Shown here piece after piece: positions 25,295 through 33,051 of a stretch of 64,000 nucleotides of DNA. A program made the position numbers and the translations under genes. Each line of letters opens with the position of its first letter. Position 1 is the stretch's first letter. The notes below the pieces were generated by a model, which saw only the letters and a program-made list of their open reading frames with translations, did not search any database and was not told where the DNA came from. This DNA comes from Micromonospora sp. CCTCC AA 2012012 (GTDB taxonomy: Bacteria; Actinomycetota; Actinomycetes; Mycobacteriales; Micromonosporaceae): positions 2,356,001-2,420,000 of the forward strand of contig NZ_CP159342.1 in the NCBI RefSeq assembly GCF_040499845.1. The letters run 5' to 3'.

Positions 25295-26493
25295 CGCGGC
25301 CCGCCCGGCGACTGGAGCAGCGCCACGACCACCGCCACCGCGTCGCCGAGCGAGTCGGTGCGGAAGCGTCCGCGCCGCCCGTCGTACGCCCCGGCGCCGC
25401 CGGGCACGGTGGCCGCGTCGGCGACCACGCCGGCCGGGTCGACCCGGGAACCCGGTCCGGGAGCGGGCCGGTGATCCCCGTCGGCGAGCGCGGCCAGCGC
25501 CGGGCGCAGGTGTGCGGCGGTCGGCACCCACCGGGTGAGGCCGGCCCGGTCCAGGATCGAGGCGTTCGCCCGGCCGTGCCCGGGGATCGGCCGGTACGTC
25601 AGCACCGGCACCCCGCACGCCAGCGCCTCCTGACAGGTCAGCCCGCCCGCGTTCTCCACCACGACGTCCACCGCCCGCATCAGCGCCGGCATGTCGTCGA
25701 CCCAGCCGAAGACGTGCTCCCGTTCCTGCCGCAGCCGCTCGTACAGCGCCTCGTTGCGACCGCAGACCACCACCGGTCGGACGATCCCGGCGGCGGCGAT
25801 CTCGGCCACCGTGGTCTCCACCTCCCCGGCGCCCCACGCCCCGGCCACGATCAGTGCCAGGCGCTCTCCGTCGGGCAGCCCGAACCGCCGCCTGGCCTGC
25901 CGTCGGTCGATCGGCGACGGACCGGCGAACGCGGCGGAGATCAGCGGCTGCACGACCGCCACGTCGATCCCGTCGGCGGCCCCGGAGGGCTGCACCTCGG
26001 CGTGCCGGACGGTGCAGTAGACGTCCACGCCGGGGCTGAGCCAGGTGGGGTGGACCACGAAGTCCGTGACGTACGAGATGACCGGGACGACCAGCTGCCC
26101 CTGCCGACGCAGCGGCCCGAGGAGCTGGTTGGCGAACGGATAGGTGGTCACCACCGCCCGGGTGTCCGGCGGGATCACCCGACCCAGTCGGTGCCGGACG
26201 GGACGCAGCAGGGCACGGACCACCGAAACGGTCAGCCGGGACCGGCTGGTCAGGGTGAACAGCGCCTCGTAGCCCCACGGGAGCCAGCGCAGGATGCCCC
26301 GGTACGCCTCCCGGAAGGCCCAGCGGGCCGGTCGGGGCAGCACGTCGAGGAGGTTGCGCCGGTCCACCGTGAAGCCCCGGTCGCGCAGTCGGCGCGCCAG
26401 TTCGGCCGCGGCGGTGTCGTGGCCGGCGCCCACGTCCGCCGACACCACCACGATGCGACCCCGGCCCTTCATGCGGGCGCGCTTACCCGTCAC
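25291..26493 (-). CDS. MGDG-synthase/MurG-like glycosyltransferase
   Basis: 400 aa from GTG 26493; an in-frame ATG at 26472 is an alternative. N-terminal MGDG-synthase signature SADVGAGHDTAAAELARRL, and a C-terminal GT28 nucleotide-sugar site ENAGGLTCQEALACGVPVL followed by PGHGRANA. Members glycosylate diacylglycerol or related lipids on the inner membrane face. The last 60 residues are Pro/Gly-rich and less conserved-looking. It is coupled to the deacetylase downstream and 36 bases after the flippase-like gene. Confidence 0.85.
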   Translation of the reverse strand: MTGKRARMKGRGRIVVVSADVGAGHDTAAAELARRLRDRGFTVDRRNLLDVLPRPARWAFREAYRGILRWLPWGYEALFTLTSRSRLTVSVVRALLRPVRHRLGRVIPPDTRAVVTTYPFANQLLGPLRRQGQLVVPVISYVTDFVVHPTWLSPGVDVYCTVRHAEVQPSGAADGIDVAVVQPLISAAFAGPSPIDRRQARRRFGLPDGERLALIVAGAWGAGEVETTVAEIAAAGIVRPVVVCGRNEALYERLRQEREHVFGWVDDMPALMRAVDVVVENAGGLTCQEALACGVPVLTYRPIPGHGRANASILDRAGLTRWVPTAAHLRPALAALADGDHRPAPGPGSRVDPAGVVADAATVPGGAGAYDGRRGRFRTDSLGDAVAVVVALLQSPGGPR

Positions 26494-26529
26494 CGGCCCG
26501 TCCAGTCCCTCGGACCACCCGTCGCTCCC

Positions 26530-27477
26530 TCAGATCACCTGCCGGCGGACCAGCACCCGCAACGCCAGGTAACCCGGCAGGACGGGGAGCCAGAAGGTGG
26601 CGAGCCGGTAGACCAGGACCCCGGCCACGGCGGTGTCCACCGGGACGCCGTAGAGCAGCAGCCCGGAGACCAGGGCCGCCTCGGTGGCGCCGAGGCCGCC
26701 GGGCGTCGGTGCGGCGGAGGCCACGCCCTCCCCCACCACGGAGACCAGCACCACCGGCGCGAGCAGGGCCGCTTCGGCCTGGAGCCCCACCGCGAGCAGG
26801 CTCAGCCAGAGCGCTCCCGCGTAGGTGAGGGTGAGCGCCGCGCTGGCGCCCAGCAGCCGCAGGACCCGGCCGCTGCGGGCCAGCGAGCGCAGCGCGGTGA
26901 CCGCCTGCCGGCGGGCGGTCCGCACCCGGGCCCGCAGCCGGGGCACCGCGAGCAGCACCGCCACCACCAGCAGCGTGACCGCCGCGGCGAGCAGCAGGGT
27001 GGGGCCCCGGCGGACGGTGGCGGCCAGCAGGTGGTGTCCGGAGCCGCGGGCGAACGGCAGCAGGACGGGCAGCAGCAGGGCCACCGCCAGCACCCCGGTG
27101 ATCCGGTCGACGGCGACGGTGGTGGCGGCGACCGGCATCGGCAGACCCTGTCGGCGCAGGTAGCGGAGGCTGAGCGCCACCCCGCCGACGGCACCGGGCG
27201 CGAGCCGGTTGACGAAGGCCGACGCCAGTTGCACCGCGACGGTGGTGCCGAACGGGATCCGGTCGGCCGCCGCGAGCCGCAGTCCCCAGGCGGCGAGCGG
27301 GATGGTGGCCGCCGAGGCGAGCAGGGCGGCGGTCACCGTCGCCGGGTCGGCGTCCCGCAGGGCGTGCAGCGCGGCGGTCACCTGGGCGCGCCGGGTCAGC
27401 ACGAAGACGCCCAGCAGCACGAGCATCATCAGCAGGAACACGGTCCGGGGGCTGATCGGCGCGCGGCGGGCCCGCAT
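26530..27477 (-). CDS. Lysylphosphatidylglycerol synthase TM-like (UPF0104) membrane protein
   Basis: 315 aa with about eight hydrophobic helices and the family landmarks FVNRLAPGAVGG and an Ala/Pro/Thr-rich PTPGGLGATEAAL near residue 255. UPF0104 proteins resemble the flippase half of MprF and are often encoded beside lipid glycosyltransferases. First gene of the operon that runs to 23697; a lipid-flipping role for the glycolipid is inference. ATG at 27477. Confidence 0.82.
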   Translation of the reverse strand: MRARRAPISPRTVFLLMMLVLLGVFVLTRRAQVTAALHALRDADPATVTAALLASAATIPLAAWGLRLAAADRIPFGTTVAVQLASAFVNRLAPGAVGGVALSLRYLRRQGLPMPVAATTVAVDRITGVLAVALLLPVLLPFARGSGHHLLAATVRRGPTLLLAAAVTLLVVAVLLAVPRLRARVRTARRQAVTALRSLARSGRVLRLLGASAALTLTYAGALWLSLLAVGLQAEAALLAPVVLVSVVGEGVASAAPTPGGLGATEAALVSGLLLYGVPVDTAVAGVLVYRLATFWLPVLPGYLALRVLVRRQVI

Positions 27478-27567
27478 GCTCCGACCCTATGGCCGCACCC
27501 ACCCGGATCGGGCGGCAACGCGACGGATGCGACCGGCGCGGGACGGGTGGCCCGGTGGGGCCGGCGG

Positions 27568-28821
27568 TCAGCCGCGGCGGCGGGGGCGGCGGCGGGCGGC
27601 CAGCAGCGCCGCCACCCCACCCACCAGCACGGCGGCGACACCGGCCACCGGGAGGATGACCCGCCAGTCGCCGTCGGCGATCCGCTGGCCGGCGGTGGCG
27701 GCCGGGCCGCGCCACGGTGGCGGCGGGGTCGGCGCGGCCGGGGCGGGGCTGGGCGCCGCCTCGGCCGCCCGGTCGAGTTCGCCGGGCGCGACCAGGCGGC
27801 CGACCGAGGCGTCCCGGGGCAGGGCGAAGCCCCAGTCGAGCAGTTGGGCGCCCTGCTGCCAGCCCCGGACCGGCCGGGCCTCGGCGCCGAGCAGGGTGAC
27901 GACGAGTCGTCGACCGTTGCGCTGGGCGGCGCCGACGTAGCTGTGCCGGGCCAGCTCGGTGAAGCCGGTCTTGCCGCCGAGGGCGCCGGGGTACCGGTAG
28001 ATGAGCTGGTTCTCGTTCTGGATCTGGAAGCCGCCCTTCTTCAGGGCGGGCTGCGCCGGGATCTGCGTGCGCTCGGTGAGGGTGTAGCGCTGGAACAGCG
28101 GGTCGGCGAAGCAGACCCGGGCGATCAGCGCCAGGTCGTAGGCGCTGGTGAACTGCCCCTGGCCGTCCAGCCCGGAGGCGGTGACGGCGTGGGTCTGCCG
28201 GGCACCGAGGTGGCGGGCCTCCTCGTTCATCGCGCGGATCCCACCGGCGACGCCCTCGGTGCCGCCACCGAGCCGGGCCAGCACGTTGGCGGCCTCGTTG
28301 CCGGAGTTCAGCAGCAGCCCCAACCAGATCGTGCCGACGGTGTACCGGCCGCCGGGCAGCAGACCGACGGCGGAGCTGCCCGGGGTGATGGCCAGGTCGG
28401 CGGGGGTCACCGTGACCTGCTGGTTCGGGTCCAGCTTCGGCATCATCGTCGCGGCGAGCAGCAGCTTCTGCACGCTGGCCGGGGTGCCGTACTCGTGCGG
28501 GCCGCAGGCACCGAGCACCGCGCCGGTGTCCAGGTCCGCGACCAGCCAGCTGGTGGCGGTGACGGCCGGCGGCGCGGGCGCGCCGGCCGGCGTCACCAGG
28601 CCGGGCGTGTCGAGCGCGGGGCCGCCGACGGTCCGGTCCGCGGGCACGGCGGGCGGCGGCACCGGGCGGGGCGGTCGGGTCACCCTCGGCGCGGGCGCCT
28701 TCGGGCAGGGCAACGGCGCCGCGGCGGCGGCCCGCGCGGCGGGCGCGGCCGACGCCGGGACCGGCGTGCCGACGGTGACGAGTACGGCGGCGACTGCGGC
28801 GCCCAGGAGCCGAGCTCTCAT
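27568..28821 (-). CDS. D-alanyl-D-alanine carboxypeptidase (S11), paralog
   Basis: 417 aa from ATG 28821. Same architecture as the protein encoded at 6494-7768: signal peptide, Pro/Ala linker, ASVQKLLLAATM active-site motif, SGNEAAN, GGKTGFT, then a C-terminal anchor helix and a basic tail. The two catalytic domains share long identical runs. Periplasm-side trimming of peptidoglycan pentapeptides is the known family role. It stands alone, ending 90 bases before the start of the flippase-like gene on the same strand. Confidence 0.92.
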   Translation of the reverse strand: MRARLLGAAVAAVLVTVGTPVPASAAPAARAAAAAPLPCPKAPAPRVTRPPRPVPPPAVPADRTVGGPALDTPGLVTPAGAPAPPAVTATSWLVADLDTGAVLGACGPHEYGTPASVQKLLLAATMMPKLDPNQQVTVTPADLAITPGSSAVGLLPGGRYTVGTIWLGLLLNSGNEAANVLARLGGGTEGVAGGIRAMNEEARHLGARQTHAVTASGLDGQGQFTSAYDLALIARVCFADPLFQRYTLTERTQIPAQPALKKGGFQIQNENQLIYRYPGALGGKTGFTELARHSYVGAAQRNGRRLVVTLLGAEARPVRGWQQGAQLLDWGFALPRDASVGRLVAPGELDRAAEAAPSPAPAAPTPPPPWRGPAATAGQRIADGDWRVILPVAGVAAVLVGGVAALLAARRRPRRRG

Positions 28822-29100
28822 GACCAGGGAGACTAACCCGCAAGATCGCCCGGCTGCCGCCGACCCGGCGTCACTCCCGTCGGGGCGGCCCGTCGGGCGG
28901 CCGAGCACCCGCTGAGCGTGGGAGCGCACACATCCACGTCCGCCACCGTTGAACGATCTCCGGCCGCGCGCCGTATCCCTCCCCGACAGGACGGATCATC
29001 CTTGTCCGCCATGCCGGGTCGGACCGGGACGATCCGTACGCGCGCCGCCCGCGCCGACGCTCCCGCACCGCGCGCCCGCGGCCGACCAGAGGAGAGGTGC

Positions 29101-30339
29101 ATGGCCGGACGTACCCGGAACAACGCGGTCCTGAAGCTCGGCGGGGTGGGTGCCTTCACGGCGCTCGTGCTGGGCGCGGGACTTCACCTGGCCTCCGCCG
29201 ACGAGAACGCGGGCACGAGCACCGTCTCGGTGAGCTGCCCGGGCGTCGCGGAGCGGATCGGCGCGGTGCCGGCAGCCGCGCGGGCCGGCGTCGACCAGGA
29301 GCTGCGCAACCTGGAGACCCAGATCGCCAACGTCAACGCCCGACTGGCCCGCGAGCCCAAGGCGGCCCAGGGGCAGCTCGCCGACATCGCCGGCAAGCGG
29401 CGCGCGGTGGTGGACCGGATCCGGCTGGACATCACCCGGGTCGGCGGCGTCGCACCGGCCGGACTGGACCAGCTCGCCGCGTGCTCGCTGAGCACCGCGA
29501 CCGGCGCGGGCAACGGCAACGCCGGCCAGGGCAACCCGGGCCAGGGCAACGCCGGCCAGGGCAATGCCGGACAGGGCAACGCCGGTAACGGCAACGGCGG
29601 GAACGCGGCGGCCGGTGCGCAGACGGTGAACTGCCCGGCCGTACGCGACAAGCTGCCGGCCGTGCCGGCCGCGGCCGCCGCCGGGGTGAAGAAGGAACTC
29701 GGCAACCTCGACCGCGAGATCGCCGAGGCGAACGCCCGCCTGGCCCGCCTCGCGGTGAAGCCGGAGGGCGGCCCGAACTTCGTCCGCAACGCCATCCTCG
29801 GCCCGCTGCGGAACAAGCGGGTCGCCGTGCTCGACCGGATCGCCATCGACATCGCCCGGGCCGGCGGCCAGCGCCCCGCCCTGGGCGACCTCGCCGCCTG
29901 CTCCCTCAACGCCGCCGGCACGGGTGCCGCGGGCAACGCCGGTGGGAACGGCAACGCCGGTGGGAACGGCAACGCCGGTGGGAACGGCAACGGGAACGGC
30001 AGTGCCGGCGGGAATGCGGGGAACGGGACCGTCGGGGCCGTCCGCACGGTGAACTGCCCGAGCGTCGCCGACCGGTTGCCCGCCGTCCCGGCCCAGGCCG
30101 CTGCCGGCGTACGGACCGAACTGGCCAACCTGGACCAGCAGATCGCCGAGGCGAACGCCCGCCTGGCCCGCCTCGCGGTGAAGCCCGAGGGCGGCCCGAA
30201 CTTCGTCCGCAACGCCATCCTCGGCCCGCTGGAGGACAAGCGGGTGGCCGTGCTGAACCGGATCGCCACCGACATCGGGCGGGTCACCGGTGACCGCCCC
30301 GCCGACCTGGTCGCCCTGGCCCCCTGCACGCTGAACTGA
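29101..30339 (+). CDS. Secreted protein of three Cys-paired modules with Gly/Asn linkers
   Basis: 412 aa, ATG 29101 with AGAGGAGAGG upstream. Signal peptide or anchor about 10-33. Three homologous helical modules of about 85-90 residues each begin with VxCPxV and end with AxCxL (Cys46/128, 178/267, 319/409). The spacing suggests one disulfide per module. Linkers are low-complexity: AGQGN pentapeptides (about 139-168) and NAGGNG hexapeptides (about 279-304). Modules 2 and 3 share a stretch of 28 or more identical residues. I do not recognise the family. A cell-surface structural or binding role is plausible. Confidence 0.8.
   Translation: MAGRTRNNAVLKLGGVGAFTALVLGAGLHLASADENAGTSTVSVSCPGVAERIGAVPAAARAGVDQELRNLETQIANVNARLAREPKAAQGQLADIAGKRRAVVDRIRLDITRVGGVAPAGLDQLAACSLSTATGAGNGNAGQGNPGQGNAGQGNAGQGNAGNGNGGNAAAGAQTVNCPAVRDKLPAVPAAAAAGVKKELGNLDREIAEANARLARLAVKPEGGPNFVRNAILGPLRNKRVAVLDRIAIDIARAGGQRPALGDLAACSLNAAGTGAAGNAGGNGNAGGNGNAGGNGNGNGSAGGNAGNGTVGAVRTVNCPSVADRLPAVPAQAAAGVRTELANLDQQIAEANARLARLAVKPEGGPNFVRNAILGPLEDKRVAVLNRIATDIGRVTGDRPADLVALAPCTLN
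29515..29604 (+). repeat. 15-bp coding repeats, Gly/Gln/Asn linker 1
   Basis: Repeated GGCCAGGGCAACGCC units encode AGQGN pentapeptides between modules 1 and 2 of the secreted three-module protein. Confidence 0.8.
29935..29988 (+). repeat. 18-bp coding repeats, Gly/Asn linker 2
   Basis: Three exact or near-exact copies of AACGCCGGTGGGAACGGC encode NAGGNG between modules 2 and 3. Confidence 0.8.
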
Positions 30340-30352
30340 CACCCGCCGTACG

Positions 30353-30384
30353 CGCGGCCCGGCCGGGACTCCGGCGGGGCCGCG
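30353..30384. terminator. Bidirectional terminator hairpin
   Basis: 14-bp arms (CGCGGCCCGGCCGG and its near complement, one mismatch) around loop GACT, lying between convergent stops at 30339 and 30389. Confidence 0.75.
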
Positions 30385-30388
30385 CCGG

Positions 30389-31426
30389 TCAGCCGGCGTC
30401 GACGACCGGTGCGGGACGGGCCGCCCGGGCCGCGGCCCGCTGCACCGCCGGCAGCCAGGAGGCGGCGGCGATCAACGTCCGCGCCTGGGTCGGGGTGAAC
30501 AGGTACGTCCGCTCGCCCCCGCACTTCCCGTCCGACTCCCCCGGGTCCTTGATCCAGAGCAGCGCGGCGAGTCCGGGCCGGTCGGTGACGGGCCGGGGCG
30601 GCGGCCCCAGGGCCTGCCGGGCCGGGTTGCACCACTCGTCGTCGCGGGCCGGGTCGTCCGGCGGGGGGCCGACGCCGTTGCGGGAGGTGTCGATCACGAA
30701 CTCCCGGCCGCCGACGAGGTCGGACAGCTCCCGCCCCCAGCGGTAGCTCTCGTCGGTGGTCTGCCGGTTGGCCACGTTCACCGCGAACCCCTCGGCGGCG
30801 GTGATGCCGGCGGTGAGCAGCCGCTGCGCGGTCTCCCCCGTCGAGCGCCACCGCGCGTGCCCCGCGTCCAGATAGACGGCGTGGCCCGCTTTCGCCAGCC
30901 GGGCCGTCGCGTCGGCGATCAGCTTGCCCCGGGCGGCGTCGAAGCAGTCGGCGGCGATCGCGTCCGGCTCCATCACCACCACCGACCGGGTACGCCCCAA
31001 CGCCCGGATCAGCTTCGTCACGTACTCCCGGTAGGCGGCGGCGTCCGGCGCGCCCTCGCGGAAGTTCCCGCACCCCCGGTTCGGGATCCAGTACGCGACC
31101 AGGACCGGCAGCTCGCCGCGCTGCCGGGCCCGCTGGGCGAGGGTGGCCACCGCGGGAATGTCCCGCGGGTCGTTTACCCAGCGGGCCTGCGGTCGCCCGG
31201 TGACCGGGTCCAGCCAGCTCCCGCCGTGCGCGGCCTGCCACCGGGCCGCCGCGGTCTCCCGGTCGACGTGCAGGGTGGCGCCGCGGAACGGGTGCAGCGG
31301 CGGGGCGTAGCGGACCGCCGGCGGCTCGGGACGCAGCGTGGTGTCGGGTACGTGTACGCACCCCACGGCCAGCAGGGCGACGAGGGCGAGAACGAGGGCC
31401 GGTACGGTCCGGCGGGCCCGGGTCAC
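30389..31426 (-). CDS. GH6 cellulase-type lipoprotein
   Basis: 345 aa, GTG start at 31426 overlapping the upstream stop. Lipobox LAVGC near residue 20. GH6 features: WIPNRGCGNF, the acid-site segment VVVMEPDAI, NVANRQTTDESYRWG, FVIDTSRNG and LLWIKDPGESDGKC. This family hydrolyses beta-1,4-glucan with inversion. The enzyme lacks a carbohydrate-binding module and is membrane-tethered. Its coupling to a cellulose-synthase-like glycosyltransferase suggests it trims or releases a glucan made by the cell itself, as cellulases do in bacterial cellulose operons, rather than degrading plant cellulose. Confidence 0.88.
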   Translation of the reverse strand: MTRARRTVPALVLALVALLAVGCVHVPDTTLRPEPPAVRYAPPLHPFRGATLHVDRETAAARWQAAHGGSWLDPVTGRPQARWVNDPRDIPAVATLAQRARQRGELPVLVAYWIPNRGCGNFREGAPDAAAYREYVTKLIRALGRTRSVVVMEPDAIAADCFDAARGKLIADATARLAKAGHAVYLDAGHARWRSTGETAQRLLTAGITAAEGFAVNVANRQTTDESYRWGRELSDLVGGREFVIDTSRNGVGPPPDDPARDDEWCNPARQALGPPPRPVTDRPGLAALLWIKDPGESDGKCGGERTYLFTPTQARTLIAAASWLPAVQRAAARAARPAPVVDAG

Positions 31427-33051
31427 GGCAGCATCCAGTGTTCGCTGACCCGCAGCACCTGCACCCGGTCGTCGCCGGAACCGAAGCTCGCCACCGGCAC
31501 CGCGTGCTTGCGGGCCTCCATCAGCGTCGGGTACTTCTCGGCGGCGTCGGCGGTGCGGTAGTACCAGTCGGGCACCACCAGGTAGTCGACCCGCCGTACC
31601 TCCCGCCGGACCGCCGGGTCGGTGTCGAGCTTGTAGACGATCACCGGTCGGGGGTTGAAGCCGTAGTGGTGCACCAGGTCCGTCCAGATGGCGTCGTGCA
31701 CGACGAGGGTCTTGTCGCGGGGCACGTTGCGGGCCACCCAGGTGGTCGCCGACCGGAGCGGCTGCTCCTGGCTGACCGTCGCCATCTGGTGCAGCCGCGG
31801 CGTCCAGGCGACGGTGGTGACGCCGGCCAGCCCGATCAGCAGCAACGCGGCGGTGGCGACGCGGAAGCCGTACCCGAAGCCCTGCCTCGCCCGGCGGCGG
31901 AGCCAGCCGGTCGGGACCAGGCCCGGGGTGCCGGCGATCGCGCTGCCCACCCCGGCGATCAGCAGGGCGCTCCACGGCAGCAGGTTGATCACGTGCATGA
32001 ACGGCACGTAGCCGCCGCGCACCAGCACCAGCCAGCCGATCGCGAGGGCGAGCGCGGCGGGTCGCAGCCGGCGCACCAGCAGGGCCACCGGCAGCGCGGC
32101 GAGACCGAGCAGGGGCAGCCAGTGGTCGTACTGGAACCAGTTGAGCACCTGCTGGTGGGTGGCGCTGCCGGCGTCGAGGACCGAACCGCTGGAGGACCGA
32201 CCGTCGAGCTGCCACTGCGCGGTGCCGAGCAGGCTGTTGTGCCCGGGCCCCTCGAACAGTTCGCCCTTGAAGAGGGCGAACAGCGGGTACATCGCCATCA
32301 GCAGGGCACCGGCGAAGCCGGCGGTCACCAGCACCTGCGGCCGGTTGCGACGGTCCAGGTTCTGCACCATGGCCCAGCCGAAGGCCGGTAGCAGCAACAG
32401 CGACGTCTCCTTGGTGAGCGCCGCCATGGCGAAGGCGAGCGCCGCGCCGATGCCGGCGGCGATGCTGCGGCGTGGCGAGTACGCCAGCACGAACGCCAGC
32501 AGCAGCCACGGGGTGACCAGGTTGTCGAGGAACGTCCAGCGGCCGTAGACGACGGCCAGCGGCGACAGGCCGAACAGCAGCACGGCCACCGCGGCGGCGA
32601 CCCGGCCCAGCCCGAGGCGGCGGGCCAGCACGAAGAGCAGACCGGCGGCGGCCACCTTGGCGATCAGCATGCACTCGTTGCCGAAGGCGATCGCCGACTC
32701 GTACCGGTCGAAACCGTCGGTCAGCGCCGCCCAGGCGGCGAGCTGGATCCAGCCGCCGGGCGCGTGGTCGTAGAAGTACGAGTAGGGCGAGAGCTGTCCC
32801 TCGTAGCGCAGGGACCAGGCCTGGGACAGGTAGGTGCCGGGGTCGTCGACGTACCCGGGGAAGGTCGACATGCCGACCGCGTGGATCGTGCCGACGAGGG
32901 CGAGCAGCGGCACCAGCAGCGCGATGCTGCGGCCGTGCCGGGCGGCCCACACCTGGAGCCCGACGCGGGCCCGGCGGTGGGCGGGCAGCGCCCGGTCGAT
33001 GTCGGCGACGGTGCGCAGGTCGATGGTGGGTGGCTCGATCGTGCTGGTCAC
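31423..33051 (-). CDS. GT39/ArnT-like polyprenyl-sugar glycosyltransferase, multi-pass
   Basis: 542 aa, GTG 33051, overlapping both neighbours by 4 bases. About ten to twelve hydrophobic helices. The first outer loop holds an acidic pair (YVDDPGTYLSQAW), and DHAPGGW and TKETSLLLLPAFGW occur further on, typical of GT-C mannosyl/aminoarabinosyl transferases. The C-terminal region is a soluble domain. GT-C enzymes transfer sugars from polyprenyl phosphate outside the membrane. It may decorate or prime the polymer made by the GT2 protein (inference). Confidence 0.8.
   Translation of the reverse strand: MTSTIEPPTIDLRTVADIDRALPAHRRARVGLQVWAARHGRSIALLVPLLALVGTIHAVGMSTFPGYVDDPGTYLSQAWSLRYEGQLSPYSYFYDHAPGGWIQLAAWAALTDGFDRYESAIAFGNECMLIAKVAAAGLLFVLARRLGLGRVAAAVAVLLFGLSPLAVVYGRWTFLDNLVTPWLLLAFVLAYSPRRSIAAGIGAALAFAMAALTKETSLLLLPAFGWAMVQNLDRRNRPQVLVTAGFAGALLMAMYPLFALFKGELFEGPGHNSLLGTAQWQLDGRSSSGSVLDAGSATHQQVLNWFQYDHWLPLLGLAALPVALLVRRLRPAALALAIGWLVLVRGGYVPFMHVINLLPWSALLIAGVGSAIAGTPGLVPTGWLRRRARQGFGYGFRVATAALLLIGLAGVTTVAWTPRLHQMATVSQEQPLRSATTWVARNVPRDKTLVVHDAIWTDLVHHYGFNPRPVIVYKLDTDPAVRREVRRVDYLVVPDWYYRTADAAEKYPTLMEARKHAVPVASFGSGDDRVQVLRVSEHWMLP

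Noticed and set aside
29515..29604. Possible CRISPR array
   Set aside because: Short units inside a coding frame encoding a Gly-rich linker; no spacers.
30389..31426. Plant-biomass cellulase
   Set aside because: No binding module, membrane-tethered and coupled to synthase genes, so an endogenous glucan is more likely.
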